A DNA stretch of 44,182 bases, from contig BFEA01000014.1 in NCBI GenBank assembly GCA_003427395.1, positions 5,101,260 through 5,145,441 of the forward strand. The letters run 5' to 3'. Both the position numbers and the translations under genes were made by a program. The stretch comes from Chara braunii (lineage: Eukaryota; Streptophyta; Charophyceae; Charales; Characeae). The first letter of the stretch is position 1. Every line of letters starts with the position of its first letter. Of the stretch, positions 1 to 10,070 are shown one piece after another. The notes below the pieces were generated by a model. The model was not told the origin of the DNA, did not search any database, and worked only from the letters and a program-made list of their open reading frames with translations.

Positions 1-8
1 CTCCCCCA

Positions 9-279
9 GACTATATAGCTATGGGCGCCTAGCGCCGTTGACCTGCAGGAGCACACAATAGTGCAGCAGTGATGTCTTCTTCATGGCTGGACGGCAATGG
101 CCGCTGGCAACAACACACAGGTATGGTCTCACTCTCTCTTTCCCTCTCCCTCTCCCTCTCGTACCCTACTCTTGGCCTAAAGTCCTCTTTGAATACCCCC
201 TGCCCCCTCTCTCTCTCCTAGACTAGAGCTATGGGCGCCTAGCGCCGTCGACCTGCAGCAGCACACGATAGTGCATCAG
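9..279. repeat. Direct repeat of a ~60-bp block
   Basis: A block at 9-69 recurs at 221-279 with only a few differences. Both copies contain the palindromic stem GGGCGCCTAGCGCC followed by GACCTGCAG and a GCACACRATAGTGCA segment. The CT-rich spacer gives a period of about 210 bp. The block lies 400-680 bp upstream of the kinase-like gene. It could be a promoter-proximal duplication or a repeat fragment; nothing in the sequence decides between these. No gene is visible in 1-684. Confidence 0.75.
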
Positions 280-420
280 CGCTTCCACCTCGGCACGCCA
301 GTGAATATGTGTTGACGACTTGCACAATTGCATGCTTGTATGCAGTGAATGGCCTTCGGGACTTCCTGTACCGGTACCAGACTGGATGTTGTTGCTTCTG
401 GAATGTGTACAGCACCATAT

Positions 421-440
421 GGTATACCATATGGTATACC
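421..440. repeat. 20-bp perfect palindrome
   Basis: GGTATACCATATGGTATACC is its own reverse complement. It is built from alternating CCATATGG and GGTATACC units that also extend a little to the left (CACCATAT). It is AT-centred and could extrude a cruciform or bind a dimeric protein. No function is known from context. Confidence 0.85.
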
Positions 441-684
441 ACTCACGTCTGGCGGACCTTCCATCGTCCGGAAGGTTACTAGATTTCTAGTGTTAAGGGT
501 CTCCTAGATTGCATCCTCATTTTATGGTGTTTGTAATTGCATCTGCTAACTTGCACGCTTTCGGTGTCTGTCACTGCATGTACCTCGCTGCCATGACTCA
601 GGGTCTAGGGGCTCCAGTGCGTTAGTGCGTCGAGCAAAGCAGGCAGAGAAACAAAAGCTCCCTCATCGCACTAAGCATACTGCT

Positions 685-3010
685 ATGGAGGACACTCGAA
701 CAGATCACCGCCCCCCTCGACACACGACGTCCAAGTATGATTTTGTCAAGGTAAACAAAAGACCCAGTACTCCTCCCTGTATTGTCCCCTCCTTCTCTCC
801 CTTTATTGCCCCCTCCCTCGCTCCCATCTTGCGTACTCCCTGCCTCTGTGGACTTCTCCCTCCCTCCCTCCCTCCCTCCCTCCCTCCCTGGATTGCCCCC
901 TCCGTCCCTCACTCCCTGGACCACTCCGTCACTCCTCCCTGGATTGTTCCCTCCCCGGATACCTCCCTCCCTCTCTCTCTCCCTCCCTCGCTCCCTCCCT
1001 GGCTCGCTTTTGCCTGTGTCTGCATGTTTGTGCATGTTGTCTCCCTTCCATGCATGTACTGCAATTGGGTAGCTGCCTCTGTGATCTATCCTGCCTTTCA
1101 TGTTCTTTCTCTTCTTCTGTTTCCTGTCGTTTTTTTTTCGTTTTTTTTCCCCTTGTCCTTCTGTGTGTTCATGGCAGCCCTTGCGATGTTGGCAAGGATA
1201 TCGGACGGTTCGATTTGGCCAAATTTGTTGAATGTCATTTTCAAGTGGCACGGTCCATTACACAGTCCGTTAGGCGGCAGTGCTATTTCCCTCCTTTGAG
1301 GGATTTTCTTTTCTTTTCTTTTCTTTTTCCCGCGCCTCTTTGGGCCATCAGCAGGCTGAGTGTTGGTGCTCTGGTGCAGCTGTGTTTGGGGCTGCTGGAA
1401 CTCCCGTGGTACATATGTAGTTGGGGCCATCGGGGAGCTTTTGGGTTGAGGATGGGGTTGTTTGTCCTGGGATAAAAAAAAAAGGGCGATGGCCTTGAGA
1501 TATCATCATTGAACTGACCTGACCCAGGTAACTCGGAATGAATCTATTATGCTGATCTTGTTGTGTCGGGATTCGAACTTCGATCTGTATTTCAACAGTT
1601 CGTTGGGTGTAGCAACTGAGCCAGGCCTGTTGGTGCATCCTTGGATTTTTCAAAATTTGTGCGGAAGTTTTTTGAGTTGGTCTTGACTTCTTGAGATTTT
1701 GTTGGGGCGGACATTGGACTCCTTAGAAGTTAGTTATTTTGACAGGCATGGGGGGGCTCGACATGGGGACCACCTGTGTGGACAGGCAGTGCGAGTAAGA
1801 GTTTAAGAGATGAACTGGGACTGCGACAGGGGAGGGACTGTGCAATTCATGGGATGGGGATGGTACTACCTACCTTCCAGGAGACTACCCTACCGTCGTC
1901 ACACGAATAGAACGCCTGGTCATTATGGCGGTATCTAGACTGAAAGTTGCCCCAAATACAGCTATGATGACCGGGCGTTATATTCGGGTGGAAGACGGTA
2001 GGGAGCAAAAGAAGGGAAAAGGAACGATTTGTCCTTCCATCCGGGAGACAGTAGTCGTACTGTGCACTTCCTGAAGAACTGGCGGGTGGGCCAGCGAATC
2101 GCATCCAGGAGAGAAGTGCCCACGTCGGTTCATTCTTTTACTGACATGCAACAGAAATCGGGAAAAAGAGGCTTGGAGGTACTGGTGGTTTGATCGCGCA
2201 AACGAGTCCGCCGCGGCGTCACGAACCTTAGGACGGGAACGAGCAACGGAGGAAAAGAACAGAACCCAGATGAGAAGCAAAATCTCTTCAGTGGAATTTC
2301 ATGCCCATGTCCATCCAGGACATTGCTGTGTTTTCTATGTTGGCGGTGACTCAGTGTCGTTGTACATGGATGGACATGCACATGGAGTTCCAGTGATGAG
2401 TTTTTGCTTCGCATCTGAGTTCTGTTCTTTTCTCTGTTGCTCGCTCCCGTCCTACGGTTCGTAAAGCCGCTGCGGACTCGTTTGCCCGATCAAAGCACCA
2501 GTACTGCCGAGCTTCTTTTCCCCGATTTCTGTTGCGTGTCAATAAAAGAATGAACTGCCGTGGGCTTTTTTTTTTTTTTTTTTTTTCTTCTGGCCTGGTG
2601 CCGCCAGCTGTTTTGATTCGGCAGGCCAAGTCCCGAAGGACATCGTGCGTTAGGATAGGGGTCAGTGCAGAACGCCTGCCCTCAGAACCACACGTGACAG
2701 TTTCCCGTCATGCAGCTCGCCCCCCAAAACCTTAGCCTTGTTTGTGGGCTCGGGAAGGGAAGCTGACAAACAGCTTCGGTTCGCGCCTTCCGACTCTTAA
2801 TTGTCTGGAATCAATCACATCTGAGCCATGGTCATTGAAGTGGCTGGGAATGGTGCTAGTGCTTCATAAGCAATTTAGGCCGTTGACAAGGAAGTTCAAC
2901 ACGGCCGATATCGCTTGATCCATGCAAGTGGACCTTGCCCCTGGTGGTGGTCCTCCAATATTTCGTTCTTGTGGCCGCTCCCTGTTGTGTGATCTATGTG
3001 TTGTGCTTTC

Positions 3011-3044
<34 letters not shown>

Positions 3045-6000
3045 CTTTTTTTTTTTTTCCAAATGCAGTCGCTGTGTAGTGGCGCGAACACTTTTTCACT
3101 GATCTGATTTCAGGAGGATATGATCAATTACCCCGGCGCACCCTCACCCCCCTGTTGTGTGATCTTTGTGTTGTGCTTTCGTTTTTTATTTATTTATTTA
3201 TTTATTTTTTAATGCAGTTGCCGCTAATGTAGTAACCTGCTCAAAACATGCTACTGTCGTCGGCCAGGGGCCGCCCACAGGCCACAGTAAGGCCCTGTGC
3301 CAGACGGTACCCAAACAAGGCCCCGAAACGAGGCTTCAGAGGCCCTGCGCCCGACAGTTGACTGAAGAAAGTCAACTGGAGGTTGGAAATTGAGCCTCAC
3401 GAAATTGAGCCTCACGAGTCAAAGTCTGCACGGACCCAGTCCAGGCCACCGATCAGATACGCACATTTGACTGTATGCAGGTATCCGGGCCAAATCTGGT
3501 CCAAGTGGAAGTCTGCAACTGTATGAGATCCAGGCCATCGACTGCGAGTCAATCTGAGCCCTCGTATCCGGGAGACCAGAGGCTGGTCAACTTGCGACTA
3601 CACTACTTATTGATTCAGGCCCGCTCATCGACATTCAGTCTTGCACTTGCTGCTCGACGCTGGCACGACGCTGGCATGACGCTGGCATGGCCCTGGCACG
3701 GCGCTGGCATGATGCTGGGACAGCGCTGGCATTGTGTGTGACGACGAGCTGAGACTGCTGCATTGTGTTGCTGCCGCCTCTCTGTTGTTGGCGCTAGCTG
3801 AGGTATTGGGTATTGATTGCCTACGTGGCACTTGCGACATTGTCTTCGACACAGCGTGGGGTATCGACAAGGAGGGAGATCAGGGCTGTGAGATTGGCTG
3901 TGAGAGAGAGGTAAGCTTACCTGATTATTGTTGTCGACATTGCGCACTGCTGTGACGTCTTCATGGGAGATCTGTGCCTACGTGGCACTATGTTGTAATC
4001 GGTTCTCGCCAGGCTCGTCTTTGGGGTGCTGTACGCTGACGTGGACAGAGGGGAGATGCCCAAAGGAGGAGTGTGACGCGAGGGAGATCGATCTTCGATG
4101 ACATTGATGGATACTTTTCTCTTCCAGCCTCTAAGTCTTATCTCTCTCCTATCAGCTTCGTCCCTTGGTTACGAGACGTTGTACTTCGGATCACGTTCAT
4201 GATTATCGGAGACATTGATTTGCGCCGAGAGTCCGAGACATCTTGTACTTTGACTTGACGAGGTTTCCGATTGACTGGGCTCATTGCTTTAAGTTGCTGT
4301 AACACTTTTCTCACTGATCTGATTTCAGGAGGATATGATCAATTACCCCGGCGCACCCCCCTCTGTCCAACTTTAGTGTGGACCACCCAGGCTGAGCGGG
4401 GGGACCACCACTACTTCCCCACTCAGCCCTGGTTGAAGTGGACGCCGTGCAGGCCCTGTTGCGTGGGTTCTTCGGGAGCTAGGTGTGAACGTGCGACTAC
4501 AGGTCTTGCCTGAGAGGGTTTAGACTCCCCTCTGCCAGCAATCGGTATTGTATTATTGTTGTTATGACCTGGGGCCCGCAGGATATGAGTCGAACTATAG
4601 CCTATAGACATCGCGGGCAGTGTCTAATGGCGTCTCCCCAGCCAAGGTCTAACCTCATGACATCCCCTCTGAAGCCCAGGTTACCTACCTTTTTTTTTTT
4701 TTTTTTTTTTTTTTTGAAGCCCAGATTACCTGCCTAGTGATACTGTTGTTGTGGTTATTCTGAACGTTATTTGATTGGATGCCAGTCTGTTTGGATCCTA
4801 GCCTTCTGTCATCAGTGGGTTCTCTGGTCCAGTCATCCATTACCTCACCTCGGTCATGAGCTAGATCCCTCTGTAGTTGTTATACGGTTGTAAACGGCCC
4901 TTAGTCGCCGTCATTAGTATGTAGGAGGCGGCCACCATCCGTTCCATTAATTCCGTCATGAACTAGGGTCGCTGTTAGAGTTTTGTATTAGGACGGGACG
5001 GGGACAATCTTATGTTGGAGGATCCCCCTCAGACAGCAGCCCCTACTGCAGGTTCCCCAACGATCTCCTTCACTAGAGTCTGTGGGGTCCCTAAGACAAC
5101 CCCTACTGTAGGTTCCCCCCCAGTATCCTCCAGCAGAGCTTGTCCCAACCAGGCCGCCCCTGAAACAGGACCCCATCACCCCACCTAGGACCTTGGGCCC
5201 CGAAAGCAGAGCCGTAATCCTACCTGCATCCCCACTATAGCCATGGAATATGCTCAACCCAGCCCAACCGGATTTGAACCCGCAACCTCCACGAGACAGC
5301 TACTAGCTCAAACCTACCGAGCTACTATAACACCTGGTCTGTTTATGCGCTGTTCTAGACTGGAAGACAAGCGCGTTGGGTACCACACTAACACCAACGA
5401 ATTGTGCGCGGGGACGACCGAGGGCCGACAGAATGGAACCTGCAACCTCCCCGTTACAACGCCGGAGCTCAACCCACTGCTACCGGATACTTTCTTACCA
5501 ACTGGCTGTCTCGAAGGTCAGACGCCAAGCATGCCGAAGGCAGCGTCGTGGGGGTAATGGGAGTTGAACCCATGACCTCCTGAGTGCCCCTTGAGCACCT
5601 TACGAACTGAGCTACACCCACTTGATCTGTTGATCCAGAATTACGTGTGTGTAACGGTGTTCTTTCGTTTGCACTTTCTCTTTTTTCAATTTTTTATTAT
5701 TATTTTAAAGAAAGGAGTATCTCCTGACACTATTGCATCGATCTTATTTCAGGAGGATTCGAACTCTTGATCTTTTTCTAGACAGTTACATGTCTGTACC
5801 ATTCAGCAATGTGAGGCAGGTTCTTTTGCACCGCCTCTTGCTCTTTCTCGTGACCCAAAAAGTCCTTTTCGTTGTCTTATTTATTGTTTCCTCCGCTTCT
5901 TTCAAGTCTTTGTTTCCTTCTGAAGATTCTCTGTTCTTTTTCTTTTTCTTTTTCTTTTTCTTTTTTTTTTTTATATTTGGGTGGGTGAGGGTTAGGAGGA

Positions 6001-7843
6001 GGGGCACTGTCATGCGATTGTTTTTTTTTGTTTTTGTTTCTTTTTTTTTTTTTTTTTTTGTTGTCGTCTCTTTCTTTTTGTGTAATTCTTTTTCTGTTTG
6101 TTTGCTTGTCGCCTTGTGTTGTCATTGCAGGTTAAGGTATGGTTGGGCGATCACAACGATCACTATTATGTACTGTCTCGCTTCCTTGTGAGTAGGACGC
6201 TCACACTTACGCAAATCCCTCATGTGACAGCGATCAAGATTGCTCTTGAGCTGAAGAAGCTCCTCGTGGACAATTCTTTATTGGATGTATCGCAGAGCGA
6301 CCTGGAGGCCAACCTTTTCAAACTTATGCGAAGACGAGGATTCGGCGACGAGTACATCAGTCGCTATCAGATGATGACCCGGTTTCATCATTTGCGTGTT
6401 CCGCTCATTGTTCTGGTCTGTGGGACAGCGTGTGTGGGAAAGTCGACGATCGCCACACAGCTGGCCCAGCGCCTGAACTTGCCAAATGTCTTGCAAACGG
6501 ACATGATCTACGAGTTGCTTCGTACGGCCGAGGATTCACCGCTGCATCCAGAGCCGGTGTGGGCAAGGAACCTGAGTCCTGAGGAAGTCCTCAGCGAGTT
6601 TTGTAGAGAGTGCCGGGTTGTGCGGAAAGGGCTTGAGGGCGATCTTGCAAAGTCGATGCGAGAGGGCAAGCCCATCATCATTGAAGGGGTACAAATAGAC
6701 CCTGCTATTTACCTCCAGGAGATGGCTGGCATTCTGCCTCCGTTGTCGACTGCTTCTGGTCCCAATGGCGTGGTCCCCACCCCACCGGCGACCATCGATT
6801 CATTAGGCGTCTTGGTAACGCCACCGGTTCCTGATGTCTGTGGTCCCGGTCGGGGGCCCGACGGCGACACCGCGGATGCAAGTGTTGCGCGCAGGTCACA
6901 ACAGCGTTCCGATGATGAGAGCAGCGGTAGAGGGCAAGGCGAGGCAGGTTCTGTAGCGATCGCTGATCGAGCGAAGGTTGGGTGGAGCAGTGGAAAAGGG
7001 CTAGAAGAGGAGGGCAGGGGCACACCTTCACCGAGCGAGTCGAGCGGAGAAAGGGAACTCCAGCACGCCGGTCCCAGCAGTGGCAATGTCAGAGGCTCCA
7101 GCTGTGCCACGGCCGGCAGTGGAAGGTTTGGTTCCGTCACGGCACAGGGAAACGGGACAAGTGGCGAGGGTGATGAACCAGAGGAAGGAGGTGGGGAGAA
7201 TGGGGTGAGGAAGAGCATCGAACGTGCGGAGCTTGGCTCCGTAGACAACGCAAGTGAGGAGTTGGACGAGCATGTCGGCTCAAGATGCAAGGCGGAGGGT
7301 TCAGTTCAAGCAGCATTAGGGAACTCAAGTATAGGGAGGGAGGAGACGGAGAAGGGTGCAGCGATGGAGGGCAGGACTGGAGGGGGAGAGAGCATAGAGG
7401 AGACGACGGGGAGGGAGGAGGATGGGCAGTTGAAAGCTGGAGAAGAAGGGAAGGCGGAACTGGGGAAGGATGCAAGAGAGGACGTTGCGGTTGTTGGGAA
7501 GAGCGAGTCGTCGAGGGCGGAATGCACGAGGAGAAAACAAGTAGGGAAACATACTTTGAAACCGATCATTGTGTTAATTGTGCTGAAAATGGACGAGGAG
7601 GACCACGACTCGCTCCTGGAGGAGTGGTTCGGGAACAGAATGAGCCCACCGTACGATGGCAACTTAGCGCAAGTGAGGGCTAATCTCAGGGTCATTCAGA
7701 AGTACCTCTGCTCTTTTGAAGGTCAAGGGGTTGCCACAGTAAAGGTCTCACCAACCACTTTTTCTCAGACCCTTGATGGGCTTCATGGTTTTCTTCTACA
7801 AAGCATTGAAATGGGATGCCGCATGCAATCTCTGAAAAAATAA
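685..7843 (+). CDS. 2-phosphoglycerate kinase-like P-loop NTPase (plant type), two exons joined 685..750, 6131..7843
   Basis: The predicted protein has about 592 residues. Exon 1 ends in KYDFVK at an AAG|GTAAAC donor. Exon 2 starts after GTCATTGCAG with VKVWLGD, in phase 0, and the joined KYDFVKVKVWLGD matches the continuous sequence I know from land-plant relatives. Residues ~23-100 form the ATP-cone-like N-domain of the archaeal 2-phosphoglycerate kinase family. The Walker A loop GTACVGKST is at 120-128, LPNVLQTDM at 139-147 and the Walker-B-like KPIIIEG at 202-208. An E/G/S-rich linker of about 280 residues (~215-495), longer than I expect for the family, precedes the conserved C-terminal module KPIIVLIVLKM (499-509) and a VIQKYLCSF segment. 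ATG 685 is the only in-frame ATG just before the splice; further 5' exons cannot be excluded. The family phosphorylates 2-phosphoglycerate in archaea, and plant relatives of the LPA1 group affect phytic acid. The substrate here is inferred, not shown. Confidence 0.85.
770..1015. repeat. TCCC/CT-rich low-complexity tract
   Basis: Tandem TCCC units run without interruption at about 855-889. The tract continues as degenerate CCTCC/CTCTC to 1015. The long reading frames over it on both strands are translations of this repeat and are not genes. Confidence 0.9.
1560..1628 (-). repeat. tRNA-derived (SINE-like) sequence, copy 1
   Basis: Read on the minus strand it has a tRNA-like layout: GGCTCAGTTG (A-box-like), GAACTGTTGAAATACAG (anticodon-arm-like) and AGTTCGAATCCCG (B-box). 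The anticodon-arm segment recurs exactly on the plus strand at 11741-11815. The acceptor stem does not pair well, so it is a tRNA-derived repeat rather than a working tRNA. Confidence 0.6.
1893..1998. mobile_element. pogo/mariner-like MITE (106 bp) with TA duplication
   Basis: The element is flanked by TA at 1891-1892 and 1999-2000. Ends CCGTCGTCACACGAATAGAACG and, reading inward from the right, CCGTCTTCCACCCGAATATAACG form imperfect terminal inverted repeats. The inner arm GGTCATTATGGC pairs with the GCTATGATGACC segment. Related copies are at 10508-10688 and 18023-18127. A TA duplication and termini of the type CAGTCTTCCCCCGAATA suggest the Tc1/mariner-pogo group. It has no coding capacity. 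Confidence 0.75.
2078..2609. repeat. Long foldback (inverted repeat), arms ~220-250 bp
   Basis: The left arm (about 2078-2330) and right arm (about 2365-2609) are reverse complements at roughly 85% by eye, around a spacer of about 35 bp. Landmarks are GGTTCATTCTTTTA at the left and TAAAAGAATGAACTGCC at the right, and matching GCAACAGAAATCGG/CCGATTTCTGTTGC. Frames from opposite strands therefore encode near-identical peptides starting MRSK. A poly(T) run at 2569-2586 interrupts the right arm near its end. I see no clean target duplication. It may be a MITE or an inverted duplication. Confidence 0.8.
2982..3240. repeat. Tandem duplication ending in T-runs
   Basis: CCTGTTGTGTGATCT-TGTGTTGTGC begins at 2982 and again at about 3151 and runs into TTTCG followed by long T-rich runs (pure T to 3060; TTTA repeats at 3187-3209). 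Both units resume with ATGCAGT. The period is about 169 bp. The T-runs may be insertion tails. Confidence 0.75.
3087..3143 (-). repeat. Dispersed 57-bp repeat (SINE tail-like), copy 1
   Basis: Almost identical to 4301-4357 (AACACTTTTTCACTGATCTG, GATTTCAGGAGGATATG, then ATCAATTACCCCGGCGCACCC). A shorter relative occurs at 5727-5759. In that third copy the adjoining minus strand carries a B-box (GAGTTCGAATCC), which suggests a tRNA-derived SINE read on the minus strand. Confidence 0.8.
3653..3732. repeat. Minisatellite of GACGCTGGCAT units
   Basis: About seven degenerate 11-12-bp units of the form GACGCTGGCAYG follow one another with little divergence. It lies in the intron. Confidence 0.8.
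4301..4357 (-). repeat. Dispersed 57-bp repeat (SINE tail-like), copy 2
   Basis: Second copy of the 3087-3143 repeat in the same orientation, with only a few mismatches. The stretch between the copies (3240-4300) has no recognisable gene. It contains several CCTACGTGGCAC-like segments at about 3818 and 3976. Confidence 0.8.
4377..4520. repeat. Dispersed repeat, copy 1 (related to 18740-18875)
   Basis: CCACTCAGCCCTGGTTGAAG, a GTGCAGGCCCTGTTGCG segment, GGAGCTAGGTGTGAACG and GACTACAGGTC recur in order, diverged, at 18740-18875. No coding potential is visible. Confidence 0.65.
4553..4640 (-). repeat. tRNA-like sequence
   Basis: On the minus strand, TTGGCTGGGGAGACGCC (A-box-like) is followed at tRNA-like spacing by ATAGTTCGACTCATAT (B-box core GTTCGACTC). 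Arms pair only partly, so it is most likely a tRNA-derived repeat. A (T)27 run lies just to its right at about 4690-4716. Confidence 0.45.
5255..5345 (-). repeat. tRNA-like sequence with A- and B-boxes
   Basis: The minus strand reads AGTAGCTCGGTAGGTTTGAGCT (a perfect D-arm AGCTC/GAGCT), then GCGGGTTCAAATCCGG (B-box GGTTCAAATCC). The acceptor and anticodon stems are poor. A weaker relative lies at about 5440-5500. Polymerase III promoter elements look intact, but a functional tRNA is unlikely. Confidence 0.5.
5547..5621 (-). repeat. tRNA-like sequence with near-complete fold
   Basis: The minus strand gives GTGGGTG acceptor, TAGCTCAGTTCGTAAG D-region, a GGTGC/GCACT stem with a 7-nt loop TCAAGGG, and a perfect T-arm ATGGG-TTCAACT-CCCAT followed by TACCCCC. 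One acceptor mismatch, a lost D-stem and loop position 33 = C argue for a pseudogene or SINE head rather than an active tRNA. Confidence 0.55.
5727..5815 (-). repeat. tRNA-derived SINE-like sequence with the 57-bp tail
   Basis: On the minus strand ATTGCTGAATGGTACAGAC is followed by GAGTTCGAATCCTCCTGAAA and the GATCGATGCAATAGTG tail that resembles the end of the 3087/4301 repeats. This links those repeats to a tRNA-type head. Confidence 0.5.
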
Positions 7844-8700
7844 CAGGAAATTGCTAGATTGTGGAAACCCTGCTCCTCCTCGTTTTCTAATTGTCTGCAT
7901 CTAGCTTGTTTGCCCAACTTTCTCCTCCTCCTCCTCCTCCTCCTCCTCCTCCTCCTCGTTGGTCACTAGACTCACTATACTTTCATTTTTTTCTCATTTT
8001 CTTTCTCCTCTCGCCAGTGTCCTCAGACTCCGCTCCTCCTCCTCCTCTTCCTCCTCCCCTTCCTCCTCCTCTTCCTCCTCCTCTTCCTCCTCCTCTTCCT
8101 CCTCCTCTTCCTCCTCCTCTTCCTCCTCCTCTTCCTCCTCTTCCTCCTCTTCCTCCTCTTCCTCCTCTTCCTCCTCTTCCTCCTCTTCCTCCTTCTCTTC
8201 CTCCTCCTCTTCCTCCTCTCTTCCTTCACTGCCTCCTCTTCTTCCTCCTCTTCCTCCTCCTCGGTGTCTATGGGTCCTGATCTTCTTCTCCTCTACATCT
8301 ATAGCCGTTCTCACTCCCTTTGTCCTCGTCGCTGACGTCGTCGTTGTCCTTATCGTCGTTGTGGCCCTCTCCTCCTCGCTGTCTTCGGTGCCCGTTTAAT
8401 GACTAAAATTTGCTCCTCTCTCTCAGATGTTTGACTCTCCCCTCCCTCTATCTCTACAAGCATTTCCTTGCCTTTCTCCACCTCCCCCACCTCCTTTTCC
8501 TCCTCCTCCGCCTCCTCCTCCTCTGCTTCTTCCACTAACTACCCCATTCATCTACGCATATTCGTCGATGTAAGTATGTTCTTCCTTATATCCCGACTCG
8601 TGCCTCTATATCTCCCCACATCCTGCGGCGTCTCAACCTGAGCGACATCCCCCCCGTGGTTTTCTCAGCCGGCCCTCGATGAATTCGTTTGCGTGTCATT
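7844..8700. repeat. TCC/TCT microsatellites downstream of the kinase-like gene
   Basis: (TCC)n occupies 7921-7957. A longer array of TCCTCC/TCTTCC units runs from about 8029 to 8270, and CT-rich sequence continues to 8535. Poly-Ser, poly-Pro and poly-Lys/Glu frames here are repeat translations. The gene's 3' UTR probably lies in the first part. No other gene is visible. Confidence 0.9.
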
Positions 8701-9440
8701 TATTTATACTCTTTAAAATTCTTTTGCACAAATTTGCAGGCGATTGCGCTTCTCTTCCTTTTCCGAACACTGTCTCCACCACCAGCCTCACTCTCCCTCA
8801 TCCACACATGTACGAGGATCTACCCTGAATGTCCACGCTACACAGACACACACACTCTGTACACTCTGTCCGTGATAACAGCTGGGCGGCTATGGCCGCC
8901 GTCGTCTTCCTCGCTGCCGACTTCAGCTCCGGGCACCTGCAGACCTCCATGCACAAGTCACCAAGTCAGCGCTTCCGCATGGCTCACAGGCGAATGAATG
9001 AATGGCTGGACGCTGCCTCTTTATTTATACTTCTTCGGAGGTGGTCGGGCCCTGCCTGGGCCAAAACGCGTGGGCCTGGCCCCTTACCGCATGGGGCCCG
9101 CGTCTGGACTCTTCCAGGCCGTGTAGGCCTGGTAGGCCCAAAACGCGTGGGCTGCTGGGCCCCAAAACGTGTGTTCCGGACCCTTCTGCATACCACGTGG
9201 CCACATCCTTCCCCCCACGTGCAGCCCTTCCCTGATACTTGCTGACTGGACCGGTCCACAGGGACCTACAGTCTTCTAGAGTCTACAGTCCTACGGACTG
9301 ACTCTAGGTCCTCAGTAGACTCAGGTAGAGACTTCTAGAACAGCCCCTCCTAGGACTACCGGTAACATACTCTACCTGAGTCTAGGGCCCTACTAACCGA
9401 CATACCTCGGGATAAAGTCCAACTTACCCAAGCTACGGCC
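8700..9440. other. No recognisable gene; small repeats
   Basis: A motif GGCCCAAAACGCGTGGGC occurs in related forms at about 9056, 9137 and 9162. A perfect 14-bp inverted repeat AGACTCAGGTAGAG / CTCTACCTGAGTCT spans about 9318-9386. Reading frames over this stretch show no domain I recognise. Confidence 0.6.
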
Positions 9441-9610
9441 TAACCTATGACACGGGACAGGTTGCGGGTTCGAATCTCACACAGTCCAGTCACTGGGTAG
9501 ATGTGCAGGGCACAGGCATAGGTCTAGGGATCGAATCTCACTCAGCACACAGGGGCAATGTACAGGGTTCAGGCATAATAGGTCTAGGGATCGAATCTCA
9601 GTGTCTGAAA
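9440..9610 (+). repeat. tRNA-like sequence followed by tandem B-box repeats
   Basis: TTGCGGGTTCGAATCTCAC at about 9462-9480 is a canonical B-box. GGTCTAGGGATCGAATCTCA then occurs twice (about 9521 and 9583), each preceded by CAGG-CAGGCATA, a duplication with a period of about 62 bp. This looks like a SINE head that has duplicated. Confidence 0.5.
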
Positions 9611-9933
9611 ATGTCGGATCAACGGGGTGAAACCGTTTCGTTTCACAGCGTTAAACTTTTTCAGTTTTGTGCTTTTGTCGTTTTGGGAATTGCATGTTTG
9701 CCCTTTGTTCAATTTCTGAAAACTGGCCTCGGGGGATATTTCTGTAATTTCCGCACCTGGGACAGGCCTGCAATATAATTTCGGCAAACAGAACTTGACC
9801 GTGACCGGGTAGGCCTAAAAAAAGTAACGGAGGGTACCAAATCTTTCAGGTAAAACTATTTCCGACCCCCCCCCCTCCCCTCGCCATCTTTTGAAGTGGC
9901 AAGATGCCGTGGTACTGGCTCATGGGGTAATCT

Positions 9934-9964
<31 letters not shown>
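9934..9964. repeat. Poly(T) run
   Basis: About 31 consecutive T between two CATGGGGTA copies (9921 and 9972). The duplicated flanking word could be a target-site duplication around a short retroinsertion tail. Confidence 0.7.
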
Positions 9965-10070
9965 GTGGACCCATGGGGTATTCTATCCGCACCAACTCCC
10001 TGAAAGTAGGCCAGGCCCCCGCAGCCGGCGGCTGACTGCCTGACCGTCAGTGTACTTGAACCACCAGTAA

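Larger units (their letters stand above)
751..6130 (+). other. Intron 1 (~5.4 kb) of the kinase-like gene
   Basis: The intron begins GTAAAC and ends TTGTCATTGCAG after a very long T-rich tract (5930-6110), a strong polypyrimidine stretch. No coding sequence is recognisable inside. The reading frames here come from CT/GA repeats, foldbacks and poly(T). The intron carries a TCCC repeat, a pogo-like MITE, a 530-bp foldback, duplicated poly(T) units, an 11-12-bp minisatellite and several minus-strand tRNA-like segments. Each is listed separately. Confidence 0.8.

Noticed and set aside
5547-5621. Functional tRNA gene
   Set aside because: The T-arm is perfect but the D-stem is lost, the acceptor has a mismatch and the base before the putative anticodon is C, not T.
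6709-7290. 193-codon minus-strand frame inside exon 2
   Set aside because: It is the Ser/Pro/Leu-rich antisense shadow of the low-complexity linker and shows no domain.
7959-8399. Poly-Ser, poly-Pro, poly-Lys and poly-Glu frames
   Set aside because: Direct translations of the TCC/TCT microsatellite on both strands.
8829-9245. 138-codon frame as a small gene
   Set aside because: No conserved motif, overlapping frames on other strands are equally long, and the stretch contains short GC-rich repeats.
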